This document shows, in pieces, positions 28,414-38,049 of a stretch of 64,000 nt of DNA (the first letter of the stretch is position 1; the number at the start of each line of letters is the position of its first letter). Source of the stretch: Brucella pecoris (GTDB lineage Bacteria; Pseudomonadota; Alphaproteobacteria; Rhizobiales; Rhizobiaceae); contig NZ_VEWK01000013.1 in NCBI RefSeq assembly GCF_006376675.1, forward strand, positions 62,001 to 126,000, written 5' to 3'. The position numbers and the translations under genes are program-made. The notes beneath the pieces were generated by a model. It did no database searches and had not been told where the DNA came from. It saw nothing but the letters and a program-made list of their open reading frames with translations.

Positions 28414-30096
28414 TCAGCTCTGCTTGACCGTCTTGAGGCGTGTATCGCTGAGGAGGCCCTGTTCTTCGAGGACGGGATAGGCCATTGAGGCGAGCAGCGA
28501 GTTGATCTGCTTGAGGTCTCGGATGGTGTCGAGATGGATGGTGCTCGTCTCGATGCTGCGGGTGGCGCCTTCACGCAGCCGGGTGAAGTGGCGCAGGCTC
28601 GTCTGCTTTTCCAGTTCGCGCAGGCGGTCCTTTTCCTGCACGAGCTGACGGGCCGTGCGGCCATCGCGCGAAACGATCACGTTGAACGCCATATGCGCAT
28701 TGGCCAGAACCATGGCGTGGAAATGGCTGAGTTCCGTCCAGCCTTCCTCGGTGAATTCCAGCTTGTGATCCATCTTCTTTTGAACATGCACCAGCATGTT
28801 GCGCACGATGATGTCGCCCACCTGTTCAAGCTTCACACAGGCACCCAGCAGTTCCTGCATGCGCAATGACTCGAAGTCGGTCATCTCATGGGTTGCAAGC
28901 CGGGTCAGGTAAAGCTTGATCGCGGCATGGCGCTTGTCCACGCGGTCATCGAGGGCTTCCAGCTCATTGATCCGCACCTGATCGGGCTTTTCATAAAGCT
29001 CGATGATCCGCCGCAGCATGACTTCGATCGTGTCGCAGACGCCGACCACTTCGCGGGTTGCATTGGCGAGCGCCTGCGAGGGCCGGTCGAGAACGGCGGT
29101 ATCAAGGGCGCTATATTGTTCGATCTCGATCGGCTGCTGCGAAGCAGGGCTATCCTTGCCTGCATTGAGATTAACCAGCGCTTCGGTCGCACGCAGCACG
29201 AGGCCCGAAAGCGGAATGCCGGCAATCATCACGATGACATTGAACAGGATATGCGCATTGACGACCTGCGAGACCGGATCGGCGCCAAGGAAGGCGACCG
29301 AGGGCTTGAAGGTCTGGTAAAGCACCAGCATGATGAGCGATCCGGCACCGCGCATCAAGAGATTGCCGAGCGGAACGACGCGGGTTTCAGGCGGCGCCTG
29401 GCGGGTCAGGATCGGGGCGATGATCGACGAGCCCAGATTGACGCCAAGAACCATCACCACGGCAAGCTCTGGATGGATCAGCCCGCGCGAGGCAAAGGTG
29501 GTGAGCAGGATGACGGCGGCAACGCTGGAATGAAACAGCCATGTCATCAGCGCTGCTAGCAGATAGGCTGTGATCGGATCGCCGGACAGATAGTCGACGA
29601 TGACCGGCAGCAATTCGCTTTGCCGCAGCGGCTCGGTGGCCTGTCCGGTCATTTCCAGCGACATGATGAGAAGGCCGATACCGACCAGAATGCGGCCGAT
29701 CTGGCGCCAGTCGCGGCGCTCGGTGGTCATGAAGATGCCGGTGCCGATGACCAGGCAGAGCGGCACCAGAAGCGTGAGGTCGTAGCTCAGGATCTTGACG
29801 ACGAGGGCGGAGCCAAGCTCGCCGCCGCGCACGGCCATGAGGCCTGCGACACCGCTGACAAAACCTGAACCGACGAATGAACCGACGAGAAGCGTGACCG
29901 CTGTCGAGCTTTGCAGGGCGACAGCAAGGGCAAGGCCGAAGGCGACGGAAAGCAGCGGGTTCTGCATCTGGTTGCGCAGGCGTCTGCGCAGCCGGTCGCC
30001 ATAGGCACGCTCCACCCCGGTCCGCACCATCCGCGTCGCCCAAAGCAAAAGCGCAACTGCACCGGCCAGATGCAAAAGGACCAAAGAACCATTCAC
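28414..30096 (-). CDS. Na+/phosphate cotransporter family protein with PhoU-like tail
   Basis: The 560-residue protein has two inverted membrane repeats, each with the signature hairpin: ALQSSTAVTLLVGSFVG in the first and LFHSSVAAVILLTTF in the second. A C-terminal helical PhoU-like domain follows from about residue 330. It belongs to the NptA/YjbB group, which moves phosphate across the inner membrane. It starts with GTG at 30096 behind AAGGGAT. A three-unit Pho-box pattern lies 150 bases upstream, so phosphate starvation probably induces it. Confidence 0.88.
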   Translation of the reverse strand: MNGSLVLLHLAGAVALLLWATRMVRTGVERAYGDRLRRRLRNQMQNPLLSVAFGLALAVALQSSTAVTLLVGSFVGSGFVSGVAGLMAVRGGELGSALVVKILSYDLTLLVPLCLVIGTGIFMTTERRDWRQIGRILVGIGLLIMSLEMTGQATEPLRQSELLPVIVDYLSGDPITAYLLAALMTWLFHSSVAAVILLTTFASRGLIHPELAVVMVLGVNLGSSIIAPILTRQAPPETRVVPLGNLLMRGAGSLIMLVLYQTFKPSVAFLGADPVSQVVNAHILFNVIVMIAGIPLSGLVLRATEALVNLNAGKDSPASQQPIEIEQYSALDTAVLDRPSQALANATREVVGVCDTIEVMLRRIIELYEKPDQVRINELEALDDRVDKRHAAIKLYLTRLATHEMTDFESLRMQELLGACVKLEQVGDIIVRNMLVHVQKKMDHKLEFTEEGWTELSHFHAMVLANAHMAFNVIVSRDGRTARQLVQEKDRLRELEKQTSLRHFTRLREGATRSIETSTIHLDTIRDLKQINSLLASMAYPVLEEQGLLSDTRLKTVKQS

Positions 30097-30245
30097 GGCA
30101 AAATCCCTTCGGGTTGGAGGTGAGGGTTGTAACTTAAGGTGATTAAGCTAACGCAACAAATGAAGAAAAAATATGTTCCGGCTAATCAAATCTTCAAGAG
30201 ATATGGGCTTGTTCGCAATAAAATGCAATCCATTCCCGCAGTGTC

Positions 30246-30274
30246 ATGACGAATATATGACAGTTTTGTGACAA
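30246..30274 (-). promoter_or_regulatory. Three-unit Pho box upstream of the phosphate transporter
   Basis: Read on the minus strand, TTGTCAC, AAAA, CTGTCAT, ATAT and TCGTCAT follow one another with an exact 11-base period, matching the PhoB consensus of CTGTCAT repeats. It lies in the 321-base region between the divergent transporter and dnaG genes, which holds no other gene. Confidence 0.75.
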
Positions 30275-30417
30275 TGCGCTTGTTTGACCGCGACATGTGA
30301 TTAGCGGGGAGGGACATGCCTGCGCGATGGACTGTCGGAGCGGGGGCGCCTATATAGTCAAATATCTATATTATCGTATCATCGGCCTGCCCGTATGACC
30401 TGAAAGTGAAATCTGTA

Positions 30418-32400
30418 ATGCGTTTTCCGCCATCCTTTCTCGATGAGATCAGAGACCGCGTCCCGATCTCGACGCTGATAGGAACGCGCGCTTCGTTCGA
30501 CCGCAAGAAAAGCAATCCGCCGAAGGGTGACTTCTGGGCCTGCTGTCCGTTCCATGGCGAAAAGACGCCGAGCTTTCATTGTGAAGATCGCAAGGGCCGC
30601 TATCATTGTTTCGGTTGCGGCGTGACCGGCGATCACTTCAAGTTTCTGACCGACCTTGAAGGACTGAGTTTCCCGGAGGCGGTGGAACGTGTTGCCGATA
30701 TGGCTGGCGTTCCAATGCCAGCGCGCGATCCAGAAATGGAAAAACGCGAGGCACAACGCGCCACGCTTTACGATGTCATGGAATTGGCAGCGCAATTCTT
30801 CGAAAATCAGTTGCAAAGCGCCGTCGGCGCCAAGGCGCGCGCCTATCTGCGGGATCGTGGACTTTCGACCGCGACACAGCAGTCGTTTCGCATCGGCTAT
30901 GCACCGGAATCGCGCAATGCGCTGAAGGAATTTCTGGCAGGCAAAGGTGTTTCCCGCGAGCAGATCGAGGCATGTGGCCTTGTCGTGCATGGTGAAGGAA
31001 TTGCCGATTCCTATGACCGTTTTCGTGATCGTGTCATGTTCCCGATCGAGGATCTACGCGGGCGGATCATCGCTTTCGGCGGGCGTGCGCTTTCTGCGGA
31101 CGCTCCGGCCAAATATCTGAATTCGCCGGAAACGGAACTGTTTCACAAGGGGCGGGTGCTCTATAACGGGTTGCGGGCGCGCAAGGCCTGTCAGCCGCAA
31201 GGCGGCGAGCCTGCCAAATCGATCATTGCCGTCGAAGGCTATATGGATGTGATTGCGCTGGCGCAGGCAGGCATCCATCAGGTGGTAGCCCCGCTTGGCA
31301 CGGCGCTTACCGAAGAGCAGCTCGAACTTCTCTGGCGCATCAGCCCGGAGCCCGTTCTGTGTTTCGACGGCGACGGGGCGGGGCTTCGCGCCGCCTATCG
31401 AGCCGTCGATCTGGGACTGCCTGCCTTGCAGCCGGGCAAGTCGCTGCGCTTCGCACTTCTGCCGGAAGGGCAGGACCCGGATGATCTGGTCAAGGCGGAA
31501 GGTCCGGCGGCATTTCATGTGGTCTTGCGCGATGCGAAGCCGCTGGTCGATATGGTGTGGACACGGGAAACGACGGGCGGCGTTTTTGATACGCCGGAAC
31601 GCCGGGCCGAACTTGAAGCGCGCCTGCGTGAAATAACGAGCCGCATCGCGAATGAGGATATCCGGCGCCATTACAGCCAGGATATGCGCGAGCGGGCACA
31701 GGCCTTCTTCGGCCAAGGACGTCATCAGGGGCGTCAGGGGTATCAAGGCGGTGGTCAGCGCAATTCGTCTTTCAATAACAGAAATGATGGCGGACGTGGG
31801 CGCGGCGGGCCGGCTGGCGGCAATGGCCGTCTTGCATTTTCCGACAGTCTTGTCCGCTCGACGCTGGTAAAGGGCGGCAGGCCGGGCGCGGGATCACATG
31901 CCCCGTTGCGTGAAACGGCTATCGTGCTGACGCTTCTCAATCATCCGCGCCTGATCGAAGAGGACTTCGAGACGCTGGCTGCACTCGATCTGGGACACGA
32001 AGTCCTCAAGTCGCTGCATCTGGCCATGCTGGATGTGCTGGCTGCCGGTCACATGGAAGATGGCCATGCCATGCGGCGTGCATTGGTGAATGCCGGTCAT
32101 GGCAACCAGATCGAAATGCTCGAACTCGTGGTGAAGGGTGCGAAACTCTGGACTGCGACAGCTCTGGCGGCCGAAGACGATGCGCGCGAGGCCCTTCGGC
32201 AGGCGCTTCACTTGCATCAGCGTGCACGCACACTACATAAGGAGCTGCGAGCCGTTGAGGCCGCGCTTGAAACAGACGAGACGGGCGAATTGTTTGCGCG
32301 TCTCAGAGATATACAAAATCAGATTTTGAAAGCTGATGCGACTGAAGCTCTGATCGACGGTTTTGGCCTGTCTTCGGGGCGCCCGCCCGGCGGTTTCTGA
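30418..32400 (+). CDS. dnaG: DNA primase
   Basis: This enzyme makes RNA primers at the replication fork. Its N-terminal zinc finger (CPFHGEKTPSF, then HCFGCGVTGDHF) is followed by the TOPRIM catalytic core with IAVEGYMDVIALAQAG and the metal-binding LCFDGDGAGLRA. A glycine/asparagine/glutamine-rich linker (about residues 435-475) leads to a C-terminal helicase-binding domain. It has 660 residues. I prefer ATG 30418 to the GTG four codons earlier, because family members begin MRFPPSFLDEI. It is followed by rpoD, the classical macromolecular-synthesis order. Confidence 0.95.
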   Translation: MRFPPSFLDEIRDRVPISTLIGTRASFDRKKSNPPKGDFWACCPFHGEKTPSFHCEDRKGRYHCFGCGVTGDHFKFLTDLEGLSFPEAVERVADMAGVPMPARDPEMEKREAQRATLYDVMELAAQFFENQLQSAVGAKARAYLRDRGLSTATQQSFRIGYAPESRNALKEFLAGKGVSREQIEACGLVVHGEGIADSYDRFRDRVMFPIEDLRGRIIAFGGRALSADAPAKYLNSPETELFHKGRVLYNGLRARKACQPQGGEPAKSIIAVEGYMDVIALAQAGIHQVVAPLGTALTEEQLELLWRISPEPVLCFDGDGAGLRAAYRAVDLGLPALQPGKSLRFALLPEGQDPDDLVKAEGPAAFHVVLRDAKPLVDMVWTRETTGGVFDTPERRAELEARLREITSRIANEDIRRHYSQDMRERAQAFFGQGRHQGRQGYQGGGQRNSSFNNRNDGGRGRGGPAGGNGRLAFSDSLVRSTLVKGGRPGAGSHAPLRETAIVLTLLNHPRLIEEDFETLAALDLGHEVLKSLHLAMLDVLAAGHMEDGHAMRRALVNAGHGNQIEMLELVVKGAKLWTATALAAEDDAREALRQALHLHQRARTLHKELRAVEAALETDETGELFARLRDIQNQILKADATEALIDGFGLSSGRPPGGF

Positions 32401-32853
32401 TTCGGTTTTCCGAATCAGCTCTGCGAGAACAGCCGGAAATGCGGGGGTTGCGATCCGGAAAACGTGCTCTATCTGGCCAACGAAGAGGCTGCGACAACAA
32501 AATGATTCGCTTTTTAAGCGCGAATCAGGTGAGTCGCTCTTGACGTATGGCGTAAATGACGGAATCACGACAGTTCGAACAAGGAAAAGAACAGAAACCG
32601 GTGATATCCGAGGCTGCAGGGCGGCGAGCTGGGGCCGGGCCGGAAAAATGGCCTGGAAGGCATCGTCTGGTCGACCGCCTGATCTGCCCACAAGAAATCG
32701 GAGATGATGAAGCCCGATACCGGTGGCAAGGTTAATCCACCATTAACAGGAAATCGGCTATTCGCAGAATCAACCGACGGATTGCGACCTCGCAAAACTG
32801 TCCGAGAACTCTATATATCTTAGAAGCGACCGGGGTCGCCTGGAGAAGAACAT
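32401..32853. other. Intergenic region between dnaG and rpoD
   Basis: The 453 bases hold no convincing gene. A hairpin GATTCGG-TTTT-CCGAATC (32399-32416) directly follows the dnaG stop but lacks a T tract. The A/T-rich stretch around 32811 (CTATATATCT) close to the rpoD start is a likely promoter region, but I could not fix a clean -35/-10 pair. Confidence 0.5.
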
Positions 32854-34872
32854 ATGGCAACGAAGGTTAAGGAAAACGAAGAAGCTGAAGTCGAGCGCGA
32901 AGGTGCCACCGACGGTCCGCTTCTCGACCTTTCTGACGATGCTGTCAAGAAGATGATCAAGCTCGCGAAGAAGCGCGGCTACGTCACCATGGACGAGCTG
33001 AACGCTGTACTGCCTTCCGAGGAAGTGACATCTGAGCAGATCGAAGACACGATGTCGATGCTATCCGATATGGGCATCAATGTCGTTGAAGACGACGAGC
33101 AGGACAACGATCGCGAAGAAAACAGCGACGACGACACGGAAGAAAGCAACGATCTGGTCGAGTCCGGCGGCACGGCTGTTGCCACCACGACGACCAAGAA
33201 AGAGCCGACCGACCGTACCGACGATCCGGTGCGCATGTATCTGCGCGAAATGGGTTCCGTCGAGCTTCTGTCGCGTGAAGGCGAAATCGCGATCGCCAAG
33301 CGCATCGAGGCTGGCCGCGAAACGATGATCGCCGGGCTTTGCGAAAGCCCGCTGACCTTCCAGGCAATCATCATCTGGCGCGACCAGTTGAACGATTCCA
33401 ACATTCTGCTGCGCGAAATCATCGACCTCGAAACCACCTATGCCGGTCCGGAAGCCAAACAGGCCCCGGTGATCGAGCGCGTGGAAGAGGAAAAGCCCCG
33501 CGATGACAAGCCTCAGCGCCGTTCGCGTGACGACGACGATATTACCAATGTCGGCGGCGACATGCCTGCGGAAGAGGAAGAAGAGGACGAGGACGAAGCC
33601 AACCTGTCGCTGGCGGCCATGGAAGCCGAACTGCGTCCGCAGGTCATGGAAACGCTCGACCTCATCGCCGACACCTACAAGAAGCTGCGCAAGCTGCAGG
33701 ATCAGCAGGTCGAGGGCCGTCTGGCCGCGACGGGTGAACTGTCGTCCAGCCAGGAGCGTCGCTACAAGGAACTCAAGGATCAGCTTATCAAGGCAGTGAA
33801 GTCGCTGTCGCTGAACCAGAACCGTATCGAACAGCTCGTCGAACAGCTTTACGACATCAACAAGCGTCTGGTGCAGAACGAAGGTAAGCTGCTGCGTCTG
33901 GCCGAATCCTTCGGCGTGCGCCGTGAGGAATTCCTGAAGGAATATCAGGGTCACGAGCTGGACCCGAAGTGGGTAGAGCGCGTTGGTACGCTTTCGGCCC
34001 GCGGCTGGAAAGAGTTCGCAGCCAAGGAAGCGCGCGCTATCGACCGTCTGCGTTCTGAAATCCAGATGCTGGCGACCGAAACCGCGATTTCGATCGGCGA
34101 ATTCCGCCGTATCGTCAATCAGGTGCAGAAGGGCGAACGCGAAGCGACCATCGCCAAGAAGGAAATGGTGGAAGCCAACCTTCGTCTCGTTATCTCGATT
34201 GCCAAGAAGTACACGAACCGTGGCTTGCAGTTCCTCGATCTCATTCAGGAAGGCAATATCGGCCTGATGAAAGCTGTCGACAAGTTCGAGTATCGCCGCG
34301 GTTACAAGTTCTCGACTTATGCGACCTGGTGGATTCGTCAGGCGATCACCCGTTCGATTGCCGATCAGGCGCGCACTATCCGTATTCCGGTGCACATGAT
34401 CGAAACGATCAACAAGATCGTTCGCACGTCGCGCCAGATGCTGCATGAAATCGGCCGTGAACCGACGCCGGAAGAACTGGCCGAAAAGCTCGCCATGCCG
34501 CTCGAAAAAGTGCGCAAGGTGCTGAAGATCGCCAAGGAGCCGATCTCGCTCGAAACGCCGGTTGGCGACGAGGAAGATTCACACTTAGGCGATTTCATCG
34601 AGGACAAGAACGCGCTTCTGCCAATCGATGCGGCCATTCAGGCCAATCTGCGCGATACGACGACCCGTGTTCTGGCATCGCTGACGCCGCGTGAAGAACG
34701 CGTTCTGCGCATGCGCTTCGGCATCGGCATGAACACCGATCACACGCTGGAAGAAGTCGGTCAGCAGTTCTCGGTTACCCGCGAACGTATCCGCCAGATT
34801 GAAGCGAAGGCTCTGCGCAAGCTGAAGCATCCGAGCCGTTCGCGTAAACTGCGTTCGTTCCTCGATAGCTAA
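32854..34872 (+). CDS. rpoD: RNA polymerase primary sigma factor (sigma-70)
   Basis: The 672-residue housekeeping sigma factor begins with region 1.1 and an acidic stretch (EDDEQDNDREENSDDDTEES). Region 1.2 is at DDPVRMYLREMGSVELLSR. The non-conserved region has another acidic run near residue 235. The core-binding and -10 recognition regions include LRLVISIAKKYTNRGLQFLD and YKFSTYATWWIRQAITR. Region 3 follows, and region 4.2 (TLEEVGQQFSVTRERIRQIE) reads the -35 box. Upstream dnaG and this order are conserved in many bacteria. Confidence 0.97.
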   Translation: MATKVKENEEAEVEREGATDGPLLDLSDDAVKKMIKLAKKRGYVTMDELNAVLPSEEVTSEQIEDTMSMLSDMGINVVEDDEQDNDREENSDDDTEESNDLVESGGTAVATTTTKKEPTDRTDDPVRMYLREMGSVELLSREGEIAIAKRIEAGRETMIAGLCESPLTFQAIIIWRDQLNDSNILLREIIDLETTYAGPEAKQAPVIERVEEEKPRDDKPQRRSRDDDDITNVGGDMPAEEEEEDEDEANLSLAAMEAELRPQVMETLDLIADTYKKLRKLQDQQVEGRLAATGELSSSQERRYKELKDQLIKAVKSLSLNQNRIEQLVEQLYDINKRLVQNEGKLLRLAESFGVRREEFLKEYQGHELDPKWVERVGTLSARGWKEFAAKEARAIDRLRSEIQMLATETAISIGEFRRIVNQVQKGEREATIAKKEMVEANLRLVISIAKKYTNRGLQFLDLIQEGNIGLMKAVDKFEYRRGYKFSTYATWWIRQAITRSIADQARTIRIPVHMIETINKIVRTSRQMLHEIGREPTPEELAEKLAMPLEKVRKVLKIAKEPISLETPVGDEEDSHLGDFIEDKNALLPIDAAIQANLRDTTTRVLASLTPREERVLRMRFGIGMNTDHTLEEVGQQFSVTRERIRQIEAKALRKLKHPSRSRKLRSFLDS

Positions 34873-34922
34873 GCGGGCCTCGATAGCGAAGCCGAACAAA
34901 ACATACGGAAAGGGGAGGCGAT

Positions 34923-35213
34923 ATGTCTTTTTTGAAGCGTCTTTTCGGTGGAGGTTCTGCCTCTGAGACACCGGCAGAGCCGAAAGAGGCTGGTCGCCTT
35001 GAGCACAAGGACTTTTTGATCATTGCAACGCCTTATAGCGAGGGCGGGCAGTATCAGGTCTGCGGCGTCATTTCCAAGACGATTGGTGGCGAAGCGAAGG
35101 AATATCGTTTCGTTCGTGCCGACCGTTGCCCCGGTATCGAAGATGCCGCCAGCATTGCGCTGAACAAGGGACGGCAGATTGTGGATGAGCAGGGCGAAGC
35201 TATTTTCCGCTGA
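34923..35213 (+). CDS. HlyU-family small protein
   Basis: The protein of 96 residues begins MSFLKRLFGGGSASE and continues with the HlyU domain (HKDFLIIATPYSEGGQYQVC, then EYRFVRADRCPGIEDAASIA). Vibrio HlyU is a transcription activator, but alphaproteobacterial members lack a clear DNA-binding motif and have no known role. AAGGGGAGG precedes the start. It lies 50 bases after rpoD and may be read through from it. Confidence 0.8.
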   Translation: MSFLKRLFGGGSASETPAEPKEAGRLEHKDFLIIATPYSEGGQYQVCGVISKTIGGEAKEYRFVRADRCPGIEDAASIALNKGRQIVDEQGEAIFR

Positions 35214-35233
35214 ACTACCTGCAAGAAAAATTG

Positions 35234-35259
35234 AAAGCCGCGCATATATGCGCGGCTTT
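35234..35259 (+). terminator. Terminator after the HlyU gene
   Basis: A fully self-complementary 26-base stretch (AAAGCCGCGCAT and ATGCGCGGCTTT with AT at the centre) is followed by TTCTGTTT. Confidence 0.88.
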
Positions 35260-35272
35260 TTCTGTTTAGAGG

Positions 35273-35533
35273 TTAATGCGGGTGGCACACCATGGCGACC
35301 ATTTTGCGCACGACGGGCAGAATGGCGAGGAGGACCGGAAAGGCGACCGCCCAGGAGAGAGCCCATGCAGTCATCCAGCTCGATGCGAGATCGGGATGGG
35401 TAGCGCCAAGGCTCTTGGCGGTCGCAATCAATGAGACGATGAACGTCATCATGATCGATAGAATGAAAGGCATCACAATAGATGCATAGCGTGCTGGCAG
35501 CTTTCTGCGGCGTGCGCATTCAAACTGAGACAT
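35273..35533 (-). CDS. DUF2798 membrane protein
   Basis: This small protein of 86 residues has two membrane helices (PFILSIMMTFIVSLIATAKS and WALSWAVAFPVLLAILPVV) and an intervening acidic/proline loop, matching DUF2798. The family has no known function. It is convergent with the HlyU gene and shares its terminator region. Confidence 0.72.
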   Translation of the reverse strand: MSQFECARRRKLPARYASIVMPFILSIMMTFIVSLIATAKSLGATHPDLASSWMTAWALSWAVAFPVLLAILPVVRKMVAMVCHPH

Positions 35534-35746
35534 GTGTATTCCTGAATATTATGCGGGGAAGACGCAACGAAACATCAATGCGAATTGCCGTTCCCGGCCA
35601 GATTGATGCGTTGCCTAACGTAAGACGCTTACGGTCATGATGATGACTTGGGTCTAATAACCCGATAAGGATCGGATATCAAGTGTTCTGAAATGGCGGC
35701 GATTTGTCCATGCCATTCCCGACATAATTCCATTATACGCTGCATC

Positions 35747-36199
35747 ATGAACGACAAACCATTCTGGCGCACCAAGACCTTGAACCAGCTCACCCGCAGC
35801 GAGTGGGAGAGCCTGTGTGACGGTTGTGGCCAATGCTGCCTGCATAAATTGCTCGATGACGACACCGACGAGATTTACTGGACGAGCGTAGCCTGCACGC
35901 TGCTCAATCCGGATAGCTGCCAGTGCCGTGATTACCCGAACCGGAAGAAGACGGTGCCGGACTGCGTTTTTCTGACACCGGAAATCGTTGATGAGGTGAA
36001 CTGGCTGCCTGTAACCTGTGCATACCGTCTGGTTGCCGAAGGCTCGGATCTCTATTGGTGGCATCCGCTTGTTTCAGGTTCGCCTGAAACGGTGCACGAG
36101 GCTGGCATCTCCGTTCGCGGCAAGGTCACGGCTTTCGATCACGATCTGGAAGATGAGGACGACTATATCGACCATATGGTGATGCCGAGCCACCGATGA
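35747..36199 (+). CDS. YcgN/YkgJ-type cysteine cluster protein (UPF0260)
   Basis: The protein of 150 residues carries a metal- or cluster-binding cysteine pattern: CDGCGQCC, then ACTLL and CQCRDYPNR, and later VPDCVFL and VTCAYR. These fit the UPF0260/YkgJ group, thought to bind zinc or an iron-sulfur cluster. I start at ATG 35747 (MNDKPFWRTK), where similarity to the family begins; the ribosome-binding site is poor. No functional partner is adjacent. Confidence 0.83.
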   Translation: MNDKPFWRTKTLNQLTRSEWESLCDGCGQCCLHKLLDDDTDEIYWTSVACTLLNPDSCQCRDYPNRKKTVPDCVFLTPEIVDEVNWLPVTCAYRLVAEGSDLYWWHPLVSGSPETVHEAGISVRGKVTAFDHDLEDEDDYIDHMVMPSHR

Positions 36200-36446
36200 T
36201 GGTTCGCTTGCGTTTTTCAAACATTGCGTAAATTTAATCTGCGGTGCGAATATCGCGGCGCGGTTTTAGTGGCACTGTAATATATTGTTTTAATTGAATT
36301 TATTTGGATAGCGTTTGGGTATGCGCTTTGCTTTAGGGGAAGCTGAACGGCACATGAACGTGAGTTTTTCATTCTGTTCATCTATCGGGCGCTACTTCTT
36401 GGGTGTCTCAGGCAAGACCTGAAAACAAATTGAAAGAGGTTCAAAG

Positions 36447-36800
36447 ATGTCTGCTATTTCGCTCAAGTCGTTCGTCGTAACCGCCGCTCTTGGTGTTGCC
36501 GCCATCTTCACGACGGCAGCTTCGGCCAGCGCCGCATCGCCGGTTGTTGCTCCAGCCATCAGCACGTCGGCAAGCTCTGCCATCGTGAATGTCGACTACA
36601 GAGGCTATCACCATGGCCGTCCAGCCTATCGCGGCCGTGCCTGCTCCATTGAAGGCGCCAAGATGAAGGCCAATCGCATGGGCATCCGCAATGCGCGCGT
36701 CGTCTATCGCGGCAAGTCAGTTCAGGTTCGCGGCTTCCGTCACGGTCGTCCTGCCGGTGTCGTGTTCGCAAATGTGCGTGGCTGCCCGATCATTCGCTAA
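36447..36800 (+). CDS. Secreted small basic protein of unknown function
   Basis: The protein of 117 residues begins with a signal peptide (VVTAALGVAAIFTTAASASA, cut after ASASA). A basic mature region follows, with histidine/glycine/arginine-rich repeats (YRGYHHGRPAYRGRAC and RGFRHGRPAG) and two cysteines that could form one disulfide. AAAGAGG lies upstream. I do not recognise a named domain. Similar short periplasmic proteins with a C-terminal CSIEGAK and CPIIR pair appear typical of Rhizobiales. Confidence 0.7.
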   Translation: MSAISLKSFVVTAALGVAAIFTTAASASAASPVVAPAISTSASSAIVNVDYRGYHHGRPAYRGRACSIEGAKMKANRMGIRNARVVYRGKSVQVRGFRHGRPAGVVFANVRGCPIIR

Positions 36801-36818
36801 GAGGCCTGTACACGTATC

Positions 36819-36854
36819 AAAAGCCCCGGACTGATTGCTCAGGCCGGGGCTTTT
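36819..36854 (+). terminator. Terminator after the secreted protein gene
   Basis: AAAAGCCCCGG and CCGGGGCTTTT form the stem with an imperfect upper part (ACTGA opposite TCAGG), followed by CTTTG. Confidence 0.88.
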
Positions 36855-36876
36855 CTTTGCTCGACAGACAAAAGAA

Positions 36877-36899
36877 AAGGGGCGCTGGTGTGCCCCTTC
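36877..36899 (-). terminator. Terminator of the SIMPL-domain gene
   Basis: AAGGGGC and GCCCCTT enclose eight bases. On the minus strand the stem is followed by TTTTCTTTTG. Confidence 0.75.
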
Positions 36900-36921
36900 G
36901 CAATTCCCAATTGGGTTGCCG

Positions 36922-37677
36922 CTATTCCTTGATCTCGAAAACGACATTGACCGAAACGTTGTAGCTGTTCTCGCCGGCTGCGACAGGCACGGCATCTTCC
37001 GGTGCTCCCGCAGCCATGGTCTTGAACTGGGCGCGGGCGATCGGCATCGGCATGGGTGGACGGCTCTGTTCGTTGATCTCGATGACGCGACCAACGCCTA
37101 CACCGGCAGCATCGGCAAGGGTCTTTGCCTTGGCGATGGCATCGGCAACGGCGCGTTTGCGCGCTTCATTGATCGTGGCGGACGGGTTGTCGTTGACGAA
37201 GCTCAGATCGCCGCCCTGATTGACGCCGAGCGTAACGGATTCATCGAGCACGTTTCCGACCTTGGCCAGATCGCGCACGCGCACCGTCAGGCTGTTTGAA
37301 ACCGTGTAACCGGTGATGCTTGGCTCTTTCAGGCCATTCTTGTCATCAGGATAGACGTAGCGCGGCTGAATGCTGATGCCGCCGGTCTGCAGATCACGGT
37401 CTTCAATACCGGCTTTCTTCATGGCTTCGAGCACTTTTGCCATGGCTTCGTTGTTGGCAGTCATGGCTTCGCGAGCGGTCTTCGCCTCGCGCAGCACAGA
37501 GAGATTGAGGATGGCCATATCGGGCGAGGCAGTCATGGTGCCTTCGCCGGTGACGGCGATACGCGCAGGCTGCTTCGTCATCTGATTCTCCTGTGCCAGA
37601 GCTGGCAGCGTCAGAGCGCCTGCGAGCATGATTGCAGAAAATGAGGTTGCAAGAAGAGTGGTAGCGCGGTTGTTCAT
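36922..37677 (-). CDS. SIMPL-domain periplasmic protein
   Basis: This exported protein of 251 residues has a signal peptide (LLATSFSAIMLAGALTLPALA, cut before QENQ). The SIMPL (DUF541/BP26) domain includes RIAVTGEGTMTASPDMAILN and RKRAVADAIAKAKTLADAAG. Brucella BP26 (Omp28) is a family member that forms ring-like oligomers in the periplasm, and this gene could be its orthologue. The function of the family is not settled. It is a single gene with its own terminator. Confidence 0.85.
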   Translation of the reverse strand: MNNRATTLLATSFSAIMLAGALTLPALAQENQMTKQPARIAVTGEGTMTASPDMAILNLSVLREAKTAREAMTANNEAMAKVLEAMKKAGIEDRDLQTGGISIQPRYVYPDDKNGLKEPSITGYTVSNSLTVRVRDLAKVGNVLDESVTLGVNQGGDLSFVNDNPSATINEARKRAVADAIAKAKTLADAAGVGVGRVIEINEQSRPPMPMPIARAQFKTMAAGAPEDAVPVAAGENSYNVSVNVVFEIKE

Positions 37678-37959
37678 AAAATCTCCTGTAGAGAAAGTTG
37701 AGGCAGCTTTGGCGGAGCTGGTCGTGCCGACAAGGTTGACCGCTTTACCATTGAAATCATTTATTTCTTAAGTTCCCTCTTATGTCTGAAGCCAACGATA
37801 TCAGATTCGGAATGCGTGCCAATTGCAACTGCCGGTTCAAATCAGAAACACCGTGGTTCTAGGTTGCATGCATCGCAACTGAATATGTGCGCATTAGGGC
37901 AACTGATGCATTTGACAGCTTGTATCCCGGCTTTCTTTAGGGTAGGGCAAGGATGCGTG

Positions 37960-38036
37960 GGGCCTGTAGCTCAATTGGTTAGAGCCGGCGGCTCATAACC
38001 GCTTGGTTGGGGGTTCGAGTCCCTCCGGGCCCACCA
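37960..38036 (+). tRNA. tRNA with CAT anticodon, probably tRNA-Ile2
   Basis: The 77-nt gene folds into a full cloverleaf with encoded CCA. Acceptor GGGCCTG pairs with CGGGCCC and the anticodon CAT is at 37994-37996. The anticodon arm and following bases (GGCGGCTCATAACCGCTTGG) resemble the isoleucine tRNA whose C34 becomes lysidine rather than the elongator methionine tRNA. That distinction is by resemblance only. Its 3' end is the integration target of the neighbouring element. Confidence 0.9.
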
Positions 38037-38038
38037 TT
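38022..38038 (+). other. attL core within the tRNA 3' end
   Basis: The 17 bases CCTCCGGGCCCACCATT cover the 3' side of the T stem, the acceptor strand and CCA plus two bases. They are repeated exactly at 55089-55105. The left copy keeps the tRNA intact. Confidence 0.92.
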
Positions 38039-38049
38039 CTTATTCTAAG

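Noticed and set aside
33061..34446. A 461-codon minus-strand frame opposite rpoD
   Set aside because: It is the reverse shadow of highly biased rpoD codons; the plus-strand protein has all sigma-70 regions.
37960..38036. Calling the CAT tRNA an initiator or elongator methionine tRNA
   Set aside because: The anticodon arm and following bases look more like tRNA-Ile2, and the first base pair is a normal G-C, unlike an initiator. The call remains by resemblance.
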